A DNA stretch of 64,000 nucleotides, taken from the NCBI GenBank assembly GCA_964535315.1, contig CAZHTS010000009.1, forward strand, positions 20,962 to 84,961. The letters are read 5' to 3'. Made by a program: the position numbers and the translations under genes. This DNA comes from CAZHTS01 sp964535315 (lineage in GTDB: Bacteria; Chloroflexota; Anaerolineae; Anaerolineales; Anaerolineaceae). Below are positions 17,116 to 25,702 of this stretch, piece after piece. The notes below the pieces were generated by a model that saw only the letters and a program-made list of their open reading frames with translations, made no database searches and had not been told where the DNA came from. Position 1 is the stretch's first letter. Each line of letters opens with the position of its first letter.

Positions 17116-18254
17116 AAGCCTGGATGATTGCCCAAAAGACGCTGCGCGAGGCGTGGCGTGAACCACAATTCTCATTATTAATTCTGCTTTTTCCGGCGCT
17201 GATGATCCTGGTGTATTACATCGGCTTCGGTCAATCGGGGAAGGGCATGGCCAATTACCTGACCATCCTGGTCGATAACCAGGATCGCGGCGAGAACGGC
17301 GCCACCCTGGTGAACGGGCTGCGGCAGGCCGAATTTGACGACAAACCAATTTTCACCGTCAGAGCGGTAACGTCACGCCAGGAGGCCGAAATCCTGCTGC
17401 GCGAGCGCAAGGCGGCGTTGCTGCTGACCATCCCCGCCGATTTCTCTGAACGCATGGGCGGCAAGCTGCCCGGCCCGGCCCGCCTGGAAAAGACCGGCGA
17501 TCCGTATTCCGATCTGTACACCTTTGCCGGCGGCTTCCTGGATGAACTGGTCGATGCCTACGTCGATCAGACCACCAGTTGGAAAGAGCCCTCGCACAGC
17601 TATCTGGAATTTGTCAGCGGCACAGGCACCTTGAACGACTTCCAGTTCGGCGTGCCGGGGGTAATGGTGTTCGGCGTGTTGTTTGGCATCATTTCCAGCG
17701 CCATGATCATGGTGCGCGAGCAGGTCAACGGCACACTGCTGCGCCTGCGCCTGGCCGGGGTGGGCGGCGGCGACCTGGTGTGGGGCATGGTGCTGGCGCA
17801 AATCGGCATCAGCGCCGTACAGCTTCCGCTGGCGTTCGGGACGGCGCTGTTGTTTGGCTTTGACAGCCCCGGCTCGCTGCTGCTGGCAATCGCCATCGGC
17901 GCCATGCTCAGCCTGTCGGCCACCGGCCTGGGGCTGGTGACGGCCTGTTTTGCCCGCAACGACGGCGAAGCCGCCAACCTGGCCACCCTGTTCATGATGC
18001 CGATGGTCTTTCTTTCCGGCGCGATCTTCCCCATGCCGCCCATCCCGCTGTTTCAAATCGGCGGCCAGAGCATCAACGCCTACGACTTCATGCCCTCGGT
18101 GCACGCCGCCGAGGCGATGCGCCGGGTGCTGATCTACGGCGACGGCCCGGATAAGATCCTTTACGCCCTGGCTGCCCTGAGCGTGCTATCCGTCCTTTAT
18201 CTGGCGCTGGGCGCCTGGTTATACCAGCGCCTGCGCCTGCGCAAACTCAATTGA
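17112..18254 (+). CDS. ABC-2 type exporter permease (first)
   Basis: 380 aa. An N-terminal helix follows the cytoplasmic lead KTLREAWREPQFSLLILLFPALM, then comes a large extracytoplasmic loop (about residues 45-190), then five helices with MVREQVNGTLLRLRLAGVGGGDLVWGMVLAQ, the hallmark region of ABC-2/DrrB-YhgE-type permeases. The start is ATG 17112, overlapping the TetR stop by 4 bp. It pairs with the ATPase at 18271 and a second permease at 19221, so a heterodimeric efflux pump is likely. Confidence 0.87.
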   Translation: MKAWMIAQKTLREAWREPQFSLLILLFPALMILVYYIGFGQSGKGMANYLTILVDNQDRGENGATLVNGLRQAEFDDKPIFTVRAVTSRQEAEILLRERKAALLLTIPADFSERMGGKLPGPARLEKTGDPYSDLYTFAGGFLDELVDAYVDQTTSWKEPSHSYLEFVSGTGTLNDFQFGVPGVMVFGVLFGIISSAMIMVREQVNGTLLRLRLAGVGGGDLVWGMVLAQIGISAVQLPLAFGTALLFGFDSPGSLLLAIAIGAMLSLSATGLGLVTACFARNDGEAANLATLFMMPMVFLSGAIFPMPPIPLFQIGGQSINAYDFMPSVHAAEAMRRVLIYGDGPDKILYALAALSVLSVLYLALGAWLYQRLRLRKLN

Positions 18255-18270
18255 TCTGTAAGGAGCTCTC

Positions 18271-19224
18271 ATGCAAACCGTCTTAAAAACTCAAGGGTTG
18301 ACCAAACATTACGGCACATTGACGGCGGTAAAAAATCTGTCGTTAGAGGTATACGAAGGCGAGGTGTTCGGTTTCCTCGGCCCTAACGGCGCCGGAAAGA
18401 CGACCTCGATCCACATGATGTGTGGGCTGCTCAAACCGGATGGCGGCCAGGTGCTGGTGCACGGTAAGCCCATCGCCGGCGGGGATGGCGAGGTGCGCCG
18501 GCGAGTGGGCATGTGCCCGCAAAATATCGTGTTGTGGGAACGGCTGACCTGCCTGGAACAGTTGACCTTTATGGCGCAGATGTACGGTCTGGAGGCCGAG
18601 ACGGCCCGCCGCAACAGCGAACGGCTGCTGGCCGAACTGGAGTTGGAAGAAAAACGCAACCAGCAGGCGCATACGCTGTCGGGCGGCATGCAGCGCCGCC
18701 TGAACATCGCCATGGCGCTGGTGCACGACCCCGAAATCATCGTCCTGGACGAACCCGAGGCCGGGCTGGATCCGCAAAGCCGGGTCAAGGTGCGCCAGTA
18801 TATCCAATCCCTGGCGCGCAAGAAAACGGTCATCCTGACCACGCACAACATGGACGAAGCCGAACGGGTGGTCGACCGCGTGGCGATCATCGACCACGGT
18901 GAACTGCTGGTATTGGACACGCCCGAAAAGCTCAAGCAAAACCTGGGCGCCGGCGATGTGGTCGAAATCCAGGTCTCGCCGGACTGCCAGTCGGTAGAAG
19001 CGGCACAGGCAGCAGTGACGCCGGTATTGAACGGCGATTCAAGCGTCAGCCTGGACGCCGCCACCCATCGTCTACAGATTCGCATGTTGAACGCGGTCGG
19101 CAAACTGGCCGGGGTGCTCGAGGCGCTGGAAGGCGCCGGGCTGCAACCGGGCGAGGTGAGCATTCACGCCAACACCCTCGAAGACGTTTTCATCCAACTC
19201 ACCGGGCGGAGGCTGCGCGAATGA
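18271..19224 (+). CDS. ABC exporter ATPase (CcmA/DrrA type)
   Basis: 317 aa: Walker A GPNGAGKTTSIHMM, signature LSGGMQRRLNIAMALV, Walker B IIVLDEPEAGLDPQ, switch His LTTHNMDEAERV. The C-terminal extension of about 90 aa with DTPEKLKQNLGAGDVVEIQV and TLEDVFIQLTGRRLRE is typical of ATPases serving ABC-2 exporters. The ATG follows AAGGAG. The last codons overlap the next permease (ATGA at 19221), so translation is coupled. Confidence 0.92.
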   Translation: MQTVLKTQGLTKHYGTLTAVKNLSLEVYEGEVFGFLGPNGAGKTTSIHMMCGLLKPDGGQVLVHGKPIAGGDGEVRRRVGMCPQNIVLWERLTCLEQLTFMAQMYGLEAETARRNSERLLAELELEEKRNQQAHTLSGGMQRRLNIAMALVHDPEIIVLDEPEAGLDPQSRVKVRQYIQSLARKKTVILTTHNMDEAERVVDRVAIIDHGELLVLDTPEKLKQNLGAGDVVEIQVSPDCQSVEAAQAAVTPVLNGDSSVSLDAATHRLQIRMLNAVGKLAGVLEALEGAGLQPGEVSIHANTLEDVFIQLTGRRLRE

Positions 19225-20330
19225 ACCTCACCCGCACCTTGTGGATTTTTAAAAAGAACCTGCTCGAGATGGTGCGCGAACCCAAGCTGACCGCCATCCT
19301 GCTCTCGCTGCCGCTGTTCATGCTGCTCATCACCTATGTGGGATACGGCACCAAACCCAAGCTGCCCACATATCCGCTGCTGGTCAACCTGCAAGACCCG
19401 CGCGGCGCCGGGCTGGTGGAAGAATTACGCACCCGCCAATACGCCGACGGGCGACCCATCTTCACCATCCGTGAGATCGCCGACCGGGCCAGCGCCGAGG
19501 CCGAGGTCAAGGCGCAGCGGGCGGTGGCGCTGCTGACGCTTGCCACCGATACAGACGGCCAGTTGGCCGCCATCCTGTACGGCGACGGTACGAGCATGAC
19601 CTTTACCGGCGCCAGCACGCAGCTCAGCGCGCCGGTGCTGGGGTATCTCAACCGGGCGGTCAACAAACCGCGCCTGCTGGCGTTGGAAGAAAAACCGCTG
19701 ACGCTGTACGCCCCGCAGAGCGAATTCGAGACCTACGCCCCCGGCATGATCATCTTCGCCATCCTGATGATCATCCCGCAAACCGCCACGTTGATCAGCC
19801 GTGAACTGCGCTGGGGCACGCTCAAACGTCTCAAGCTGACGCTGTTGAGCGGCGCCGAGCTGCTGACCGGCATCAGCCTGTCGCAGTTGGTGCTGGCGGT
19901 GTTTCAGGTGTTGTTCCTGTTTGCCTTCATCGTGCTGCTGGGCTTCAACAACCGCGGCTCGCTCCTGCTGGCGATCGTCATCGGGTTGTTGTTGAGCCTG
20001 TGCAGCATCGGCCAGGGGTTGATCGTGGGCTGCTTCACCGCCAACGACAGCCAGTCGGTCAACACCGGCGCGACGGTCACCATGCTTCAGGTGTTCATGT
20101 GTGGGGCGTTCTTTGGCATGCCGGCGATGACGTTATTCACCCTGGCCGGGCACCCGATTGATCTATTCGACTTCATCCCGGCGACCCACGCCATGCTGGC
20201 CCTGCAACAGGTGATGGTCAGCGGCGCCGGCTGGGAGCAGGTTGGCTTCCGGCTGGGCATGACCGCCCTGCTCTCGGTCGTTTACCTGTTGGCCGGGGTG
20301 GTGTTTTTTACCCGCTGGCACAAGATGTAA
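19221..20330 (+). CDS. ABC-2 type exporter permease (second)
   Basis: 369 aa with the same layout as the first permease: an N-terminal helix after LWIFKKNLLEMVREPKLTAILL, a big extracytoplasmic loop, then helices around ISRELRWGTLKRLKLTLLSGAELLTGISL and a final hydrophobic pair. It is recognisably a diverged copy of the upstream permease, so the two probably form a heterodimer with the shared ATPase. Last gene of the operon; a repeat-rich gap follows. Confidence 0.87.
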   Translation: MNLTRTLWIFKKNLLEMVREPKLTAILLSLPLFMLLITYVGYGTKPKLPTYPLLVNLQDPRGAGLVEELRTRQYADGRPIFTIREIADRASAEAEVKAQRAVALLTLATDTDGQLAAILYGDGTSMTFTGASTQLSAPVLGYLNRAVNKPRLLALEEKPLTLYAPQSEFETYAPGMIIFAILMIIPQTATLISRELRWGTLKRLKLTLLSGAELLTGISLSQLVLAVFQVLFLFAFIVLLGFNNRGSLLLAIVIGLLLSLCSIGQGLIVGCFTANDSQSVNTGATVTMLQVFMCGAFFGMPAMTLFTLAGHPIDLFDFIPATHAMLALQQVMVSGAGWEQVGFRLGMTALLSVVYLLAGVVFFTRWHKM

Positions 20331-20337
20331 AAAACTC

Positions 20338-20471
20338 AAACAGGATAGACAGGATGAGAGCACGTTGGGGCGCTTCCAGGCTGTCGACCGGCTAACATAT
20401 CAAAGCGTCTTTGCGTTAAGCTTTTGGCCCGGCAGGAGAACAGACCTCGCAGGTCTTAAAAACCTGCGAGG
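20338..20471 (+). repeat. Composite intergenic repeat (module B then palindrome A)
   Basis: In the 192-bp convergent gap. It starts with AAACAGGATAGACAGGATGA and GTTGGGGCGCTTCCAGG, then GCGTCTTTGCGTTAAGCTTTTGGCC, and ends with a 27-bp palindrome at 20445-20471 (CCTCGCAGGT ... ACCTGCGAGG). The same modules in the opposite order occupy 49291-49455, and the palindrome recurs at 63964-63996. The hairpin can act as a bidirectional terminator between the convergent operons. Confidence 0.7.
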
Positions 20472-20522
20472 CCCGAAGGCTCCGGATAGACGCTTTGCGT
20501 TTTGCCCAAGGTCGCCGGGCCG

Positions 20523-21422
20523 TTATTTGAGCAGTTCCTTGCCGATGTGCGCCAGGGCGATGGCGCCCAACACGCCGGAACGGTTGCCCAGGGCCGGCGG
20601 GACGATGAAACGATCCATGTACTTGAGGATGGCGGGCGCCTGGATGTAACCGTTGAGCAGTTCGAGCACCTTACCCCGCACCACGGGGAAAATCTCCGGG
20701 TTTTGCATCACGCCGCCGCCCAGAACGATGCGGCGCGGCGAAAGGGCGCAAATCTCGCCGACCACCGCCAGGGCGATGTACTGCGCCTCGAGTTCCCAGG
20801 CGGGGTGCCCGGGGGGCAGCAGTTCGGCGGGCCGCCCCCAACGGCGGTTCATCGCCTCACCCGAGGCCAGGCCCTCGAAGCAGTCGCCGTGATACGGGCA
20901 GGCGCCGGCAAAGGGATCGGCCTGCCAGTCGTGCGGGATACGGATGTGGCCGGTCTCGGGGTGGGTCAGGCCATGGATCAGCTTGCCGTTGATGATGCTG
21001 CCGGCGCCGATGCCTGTGCCAATGGTAAAGTAGACAAAAGGATCCAGGCGCTGCCCGGCGCCCCAGAAGAACTCGCCCAACGCCGCGGCGTTGACGTCAG
21101 TATCGATAAATACCGGCACCTGCAAGGCATTCTGTAAGGGCGCCAACAGGCTGGTGTTCACCCAACCCAGCTTGGGCGTGGTGGTAATGTAGCCGTAGGT
21201 AGGCGAATCGGGGTTGAGATCGACCGGGCCGAAGGTGCCAATGCCAAGCGACGCCAGTGGATACGTCCGGGCCTGTTGTTGAAAAAAGGCGATCATCCGC
21301 GCCAGAGTCTCTTGCGGCGTGGTGGTCGGAAAACGCTCCTCGCAGCGAATATCATCCGGGCCGCTGCCCACCATACACACGATTTTTGTACCGCCCGATT
21401 CAATCCCACCGTAAACGGCCAT
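20523..21422 (-). CDS. ROK-family fructokinase-like sugar kinase
   Basis: 299 aa. The ATP phosphate loop is GGIESGGTKIVC, the substrate site EFFWGAGQ..IGTGIGAGSIINGKLIHG, the catalytic Asp in FIDTDVNAAALGE, and a zinc-binding H..C..H..C segment (HPETGHIRI ... CPYHGDCFEGLASG). The LGIGTFGPVDLNPDSPTYGY stretch matches the YdhR/GmuE fructokinase group rather than glucokinases. It would phosphorylate fructose, or a similar ketose/hexose, with ATP in the cytoplasm. It is the last gene of the sugar operon, 4 bp after the epimerase-like gene. Confidence 0.85.
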   Translation of the reverse strand: MAVYGGIESGGTKIVCMVGSGPDDIRCEERFPTTTPQETLARMIAFFQQQARTYPLASLGIGTFGPVDLNPDSPTYGYITTTPKLGWVNTSLLAPLQNALQVPVFIDTDVNAAALGEFFWGAGQRLDPFVYFTIGTGIGAGSIINGKLIHGLTHPETGHIRIPHDWQADPFAGACPYHGDCFEGLASGEAMNRRWGRPAELLPPGHPAWELEAQYIALAVVGEICALSPRRIVLGGGVMQNPEIFPVVRGKVLELLNGYIQAPAILKYMDRFIVPPALGNRSGVLGAIALAHIGKELLK

Positions 21423-21426
21423 TGTC

Positions 21427-22470
21427 TTATCCTCCCAACCCAAATTCAATTTCCAGGCGATAGATGCGGGTCTCCTGCGGCGCCAGGGTCTGCAACGTGC
21501 CGCGCTGGCGTTCATTGCAACGCCCTTCGACGTGACAGTTGGCCGGTTCGAGCCCCACCACGTAGGCGCCCTCACCCATCATCTTCCACTCCACCAGGTA
21601 CGGATAGTGCGCCAGGGCATAACGCACGGTCACGCTCAGGCCGCGCCCGGCGTTCCAGGCCGGGTTGACCAACCGGGCGGCGACCATGCCATCCGGCCCG
21701 GCCTGCAATTCGTGATAAAAGACCTGTTCCTGATAGCCGGGCGTAGGAGCCTGGAACACACAGCAGTCCTCCAGCCCCAGGCGGGCGACCTCGTCGCGCG
21801 GCAGGGTGCGGCGCGGCGGCAGTTCCAGGCGGGCGCCGGCGTCGACCAGGGGGAACCCCAGGTTGATGTGCTGCAAGAACATGTGTGGACAGGGCGCAAA
21901 GCCCAGGTTCTGGACGCGGTCTTCCACCCAGAAACGATTGGCCGACAGCGTGGTGTAGATGCGCCGGCGCAAATCCAGGTTCTCGCCGAACAAGACCGCC
22001 TCGCGCACGCTGCCTTCCACCCAGACGACGTATTCATCCTCCTGCCACTCACCGCCCCACGAAAGGCTGCCGGCCGGCAGGTTAGACAGGCGGCCGTGCA
22101 AACCGAGCGCCTCGTTGCCGTCCTGGCAGGGGCCGCCCACCTGGGTCAACCCGCAGGGGGTGAGAAAACCGCCGCCAAAGGTGCGCAGCCAGCCCAACCC
22201 GCCCTGTTCGGCGTACGCCGGGTGACGCATGCCGGCGGCGGTGGTAAAGGCCAGCGGCACGCCCTGGTAACACAAATCGCCGATGCCCATGCCGCGGTCG
22301 GTAAACACCGCCAGCGATAACCCGGCGGCGTTGCGCAGCGTTACCCCACGGCAGCCGCGCTGACTGCCAGCGCTCAGTTCAAATGGCTGGGCCGCAGCCA
22401 GCTGGTTGATGTCACCTACCCGGCGCAAGAGTTCCTGGCGCGTGTAATACGAACCCCAGAGATGAGACAT
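21427..22470 (-). CDS. DUF4432 family protein (aldose-1-epimerase-like)
   Basis: 347 aa. It shows the galactose-mutarotase-like fold pattern of the DUF4432 family: FTDRGMGIGDLCYQGVPLAF, a GGFLTPCGLTQVGGPCQDG segment, LHGRLSN, MFLQHINLGFPLVD and a C-terminal GLEPANCHVEGR (Glu/His pair). Members probably interconvert anomers or act on sugar derivatives; few have been tested. The ATG at 22470 is chosen over the longer frame because the extra N-terminus is unrelated Arg/Pro-rich sequence. It lies between the aldolase and fructokinase genes. Confidence 0.8.
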   Translation of the reverse strand: MSHLWGSYYTRQELLRRVGDINQLAAAQPFELSAGSQRGCRGVTLRNAAGLSLAVFTDRGMGIGDLCYQGVPLAFTTAAGMRHPAYAEQGGLGWLRTFGGGFLTPCGLTQVGGPCQDGNEALGLHGRLSNLPAGSLSWGGEWQEDEYVVWVEGSVREAVLFGENLDLRRRIYTTLSANRFWVEDRVQNLGFAPCPHMFLQHINLGFPLVDAGARLELPPRRTLPRDEVARLGLEDCCVFQAPTPGYQEQVFYHELQAGPDGMVAARLVNPAWNAGRGLSVTVRYALAHYPYLVEWKMMGEGAYVVGLEPANCHVEGRCNERQRGTLQTLAPQETRIYRLEIEFGLGG

Positions 22471-22528
22471 AAGCACCTCTCCGTCCAAAAAGTATGCTGA
22501 AACAGACGTTCCGGGCCTCGACCCGCGC

Positions 22529-23443
22529 TCAGGCCGGGGCGGCAAACCCCTGGGCATGTCCGTTGCTGCCCAGGAAATTGACGATCTTATCTTCCACCAC
22601 CGCCTGGACGGCCTGCGCGGCCAGAGCGCGCTCCTGCGGCGACAGAGCCTTGAGGGCTGCATTGGTCATGCGTTCCTCACGCTGCAGCGCCTGGAGCAGC
22701 CCCAACTCCAGGTCGGTGGCAATATTGATTTTGCTCACCCCACCGCCGGGCAGACGGATGGCCGCCCGGATCAGATCGGCAGGCGTACCCGAACCGCCGT
22801 GCAACACCATGTGTACCGGGGTGCGGGCGCGAATGTCCTTGAGCCGTTGCAGATCGATGCGCGGCTGGCGCACGCGATACACGCCGTGGGCAGTGCCCAC
22901 CGAAACCGCCAGCGCGTCCACCCCCGTCTGGCGGACGAACTGCTCGGCCTCGTCCGGATCGGTGAACAGTTCTTCGTCCGTCTCGCTCTCGATGAAGTCG
23001 GCGCTGCCGATGCGCCCCAACTCGGCCTCCACCGACACGTTCCGGGCGTGCGCGTATTCGACCACCTCGCGGGTGATGGCGATGTTCTCCGCCAGCGGTT
23101 TGGCCGAGGCGTCGATCATCACCGAGGTAAACCCGTGCTGGATGGCGGCGGCAATCACATTGAAATCCTGGGTGTGGTCAAGGTGCAGACCGACGGGCAC
23201 GCTCGGGCGCACTTCGGCCAGCTGCTCCCAAAAATCGGCGGCGAATTCTTCAACAGTCAGGTCGTACCATTTCATTTCGATCTGGGCGATCTGCACCAGC
23301 AGCGGCGAGCGCTGCGCCTCGCCGGCGCGCAGCACGGCGTGGATCATGGACGAGTAACGCGGTGAGAAAGCGCCCACTGCGTACCCGCCCTGCTCGGCGG
23401 CGGCCAACAATTGCTTCATACGATATAAGACGGGTGTTTCCAT
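22529..23443 (-). CDS. Class II ketose-bisphosphate aldolase
   Basis: 304 aa. The zinc and catalytic residues of the class II FBA/GatY/KbaY family are present: GLHLDHTQDF (Asp/His), SVEAELGRIG (Glu), SVGTAHGVY (His), LHGGSGTP (His) and KINIATDLE (phosphate site). It cleaves a ketose-bisphosphate, or a ketose-1-phosphate in some branches, to dihydroxyacetone phosphate and an aldehyde. It sits in the middle of a sugar-uptake operon with two kinases, so it should be the cleavage step of that pathway rather than housekeeping glycolysis. Fructose- versus tagatose-bisphosphate specificity cannot be told. Confidence 0.9.
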   Translation of the reverse strand: METPVLYRMKQLLAAAEQGGYAVGAFSPRYSSMIHAVLRAGEAQRSPLLVQIAQIEMKWYDLTVEEFAADFWEQLAEVRPSVPVGLHLDHTQDFNVIAAAIQHGFTSVMIDASAKPLAENIAITREVVEYAHARNVSVEAELGRIGSADFIESETDEELFTDPDEAEQFVRQTGVDALAVSVGTAHGVYRVRQPRIDLQRLKDIRARTPVHMVLHGGSGTPADLIRAAIRLPGGGVSKINIATDLELGLLQALQREERMTNAALKALSPQERALAAQAVQAVVEDKIVNFLGSNGHAQGFAAPA

Positions 23444-23461
23444 ACGAACCTCTTTGCTGGA

Positions 23462-24514
23462 TTAGATTTCAGCGGCGCGCACCTGGCGGGCAGCCTCGAT
23501 CATGGCCAGATAGCCCTGCACCGGGACGTATTCGGGAATAGAATTGCCTGACCCCAACGCATAGCCGCGGGCCGTGCTGCGAAAACGCGTGGCTTTAACG
23601 ACGACCTCGTTCACAATCTCCTGCGGCGTTTTCTGGCACAGTGTATCGACATCGATGCCGCCCAACAAACCAATTCGTTCCCCATAACGGGCAATCCACT
23701 CATCAAACGGAGCGATGATATCTTCGTTGGAATGCTTGGCGTCGATCCCCAGGGCGATCACATCCTCCATGATCGAGAAAATCTTACCACAGGAATGCCA
23801 CAGAAACGGTTTGCCGGCCGCCTTGATTAGACCGATGATGCGCCGGTATTGGGGCAGTACGTGGCGGCGGATGATGGCCGGCGAAACCAGCGTACTGGTC
23901 TTGAACCCCAGGTCGTCGCCCATGCGGCAGATGGCAAACGCCTGGCCGTAACGCGGCAAAAAATCGGCCCAGATGGCGGTCATCAGGTCGCCGATGCGCA
24001 CATACAGATCGGCGAACAACTGCGCATCATCGGCCTGCATGTAAGCCAGATGCTGGAACCCAACGAGATCCTCGCTGATTTCAAACACACCGTACCCCAC
24101 CCCACCCACGGCGCGCATGCCCGGCGGCAGGTTGCGCGCCAGGGCAGCAAACTGGCGGTCGGCCTGCTGCCAGTAGCGGCGCGCCACATCGTCCCACGGG
24201 TAACGCTCGAAATCGGCGCGATCCTGGATCGGGCCGGGCCGCCCTCCCAGGATGGCGCCGTGATCGGGCAGCAGCGGCGCCAACCCGACCTCGTACGAGA
24301 CGGTATCGTAGGTCATCTCCTGAAAGAAACGGCAGTACTGGCGGAAGAACTCATCCAGGTCGCGGTCGTCACCCGCCAGCAGGTCGGCGAAACGCACGCC
24401 CAACACCTGTTCCATGATCAACGGGCTGATGTGGTGTTCGTACAGTGGCAGGCGCGGCGGACGGCGGTTCTCCAGCACGGCCAGCAGGTTGCGATAATCG
24501 CTTTGGAAGGTCAT
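23462..24514 (-). CDS. Uroporphyrinogen-decarboxylase-fold (URO-D/MtaA-like) protein
   Basis: 350 aa with the URO-D superfamily pattern (MGDDLGFKTSTLVSPAIIRRHVLP.. , FLWHSCGKIFSIMEDVIALGIDAKHS, LLGGIDVDTLCQKTPQEIV). The superfamily includes haem-biosynthetic HemE and zinc-dependent methyltransferases that act on corrinoid proteins. HSCG plus the later Cys in DTLCQ (50 residues apart) could be a HxC...C zinc site as in MtaA/MtbA, which would argue against HemE. No corrinoid protein lies nearby. ATG 24514 overlaps the kinase stop. Its place in a sugar operon is unexplained. Confidence 0.8.
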   Translation of the reverse strand: MTFQSDYRNLLAVLENRRPPRLPLYEHHISPLIMEQVLGVRFADLLAGDDRDLDEFFRQYCRFFQEMTYDTVSYEVGLAPLLPDHGAILGGRPGPIQDRADFERYPWDDVARRYWQQADRQFAALARNLPPGMRAVGGVGYGVFEISEDLVGFQHLAYMQADDAQLFADLYVRIGDLMTAIWADFLPRYGQAFAICRMGDDLGFKTSTLVSPAIIRRHVLPQYRRIIGLIKAAGKPFLWHSCGKIFSIMEDVIALGIDAKHSNEDIIAPFDEWIARYGERIGLLGGIDVDTLCQKTPQEIVNEVVVKATRFRSTARGYALGSGNSIPEYVPVQGYLAMIEAARQVRAAEI

Positions 24515-25695
24515 CACCCGCCCTCCCATAATGCATGGGCGGCATCCCAATGCCAGCCGGGGGCGTCGAGCGCCAGGGTGTGCCGCGGCCAGGGGGCCGC
24601 CAGGCGCGCCTGGGTTTCTTCCCAGGTACGGATACCGCTCAAGGCGTCGGCCGCCTCCACGTTGCAGGCGCCAACCGCCACCGCCGAGGTTACGGCCTGC
24701 CCGGGGGACAGGCCGCGCAGCAAAGCGCTGAGGAAACCGGCGATGGTGGCGTCGCCCGAGCCGGTGGTGCCCACCACCTTTACCTGAAAACAGGGCGCCC
24801 ACATCTGGCGCCCGCCCCAGGCGGCCGGGTCAACCGGCGCCGCCCGGCCCATCCCGCTCAGGTCGCCGGCGGTGCGCAGGTACAGGCCGCGGGCGCCCAG
24901 TTTGATGACCAGCAGGCGCACGCCCAACCCCAACAATTCGGCGCTCAGGTCGGTCAGCAAATCGGGGGTGATGCGATTGAGGATGTCGCTGCTGCCGGCC
25001 TGCTGTTGCAGCGCCGCATACTGCGCCGGGCGCAGGGTAAACAGCAGCTCCTCGATGCTGGGCAGAAAGATATCCACGTACGGCAGCACGGCGCGGTAAA
25101 TGGCGCGCCAGTCGGCCTGCCCGCCAGGCGAGGTGGGGTTGGGGAAAGCCATGTCCAGCGAGGTGGTCACACCGCTGGCCTTGACCTGGCGGAAGATGGA
25201 CAGCAGTTCGGCGCCGTCCTCCTCGTACATCCGGCGCATCAACGGCGGGTAACCGAAATGAAAGAGGGCGGCCTGGGCCACCTGATCGTATTGAACGTCG
25301 GCGGCGCAAAAGGTGTTGTTGGCGCCGGGGCTGTGCAGGAAAATGCGATCGACGCCCGGCGGGCTGATGATGACCGAATACGAGGTGCTCGACTGGCGGT
25401 CGGCCAGCATATTGGCGGCCAGGCCGGCGTCGTAGGAACGCACCACCTCGAGCACCGCCTGCCCCAACAGATCGGCGCCAATCTTGCCCATCAGGCGGGT
25501 GGGAATGCCCAGTTTATGCAGCGCCAGCCCGGTGTTCGACACCGGCCCGCCGGTGGAGAACGCCGCCGCCCCCACCTCGAGCAGCCGGCCGGGTTGGAAC
25601 TGCTGGGCAAACTGTCCGGCGGGGATCAGGTTCATGTCCGGGAGGATATCCAGGCAGATATGACCCGCAACGACAACACCCGGTAATTCGGCCAT
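24514..25695 (-). CDS. PfkB-family carbohydrate kinase
   Basis: 393 aa. PfkB/ribokinase signatures: N-terminal AFSTGGPVSNTGLALHKLG (substrate GG and N), KIGADLLGQAVLE, and C-terminal VVGTTGSGDATIAGFLSALLRG, where GSGD carries the catalytic Asp. It phosphorylates a sugar or sugar phosphate hydroxyl. It follows the isomerase gene by 7 bp and overlaps the URO-D gene start, so it should act on the ketose product of the isomerase or make the bisphosphate for the aldolase. It is somewhat longer than usual (300-340 aa) because of an expanded middle and tail. Confidence 0.87.
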   Translation of the reverse strand: MAELPGVVVAGHICLDILPDMNLIPAGQFAQQFQPGRLLEVGAAAFSTGGPVSNTGLALHKLGIPTRLMGKIGADLLGQAVLEVVRSYDAGLAANMLADRQSSTSYSVIISPPGVDRIFLHSPGANNTFCAADVQYDQVAQAALFHFGYPPLMRRMYEEDGAELLSIFRQVKASGVTTSLDMAFPNPTSPGGQADWRAIYRAVLPYVDIFLPSIEELLFTLRPAQYAALQQQAGSSDILNRITPDLLTDLSAELLGLGVRLLVIKLGARGLYLRTAGDLSGMGRAAPVDPAAWGGRQMWAPCFQVKVVGTTGSGDATIAGFLSALLRGLSPGQAVTSAVAVGACNVEAADALSGIRTWEETQARLAAPWPRHTLALDAPGWHWDAAHALWEGG

Positions 25696-25702
25696 TGCCC
25701 CT

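Noticed and set aside
23462..24514. HemE (haem biosynthesis)
   Set aside because: The HxC...C pattern, the sugar-operon context and the absence of other haem genes fit the methyltransferase-like side of the superfamily better.
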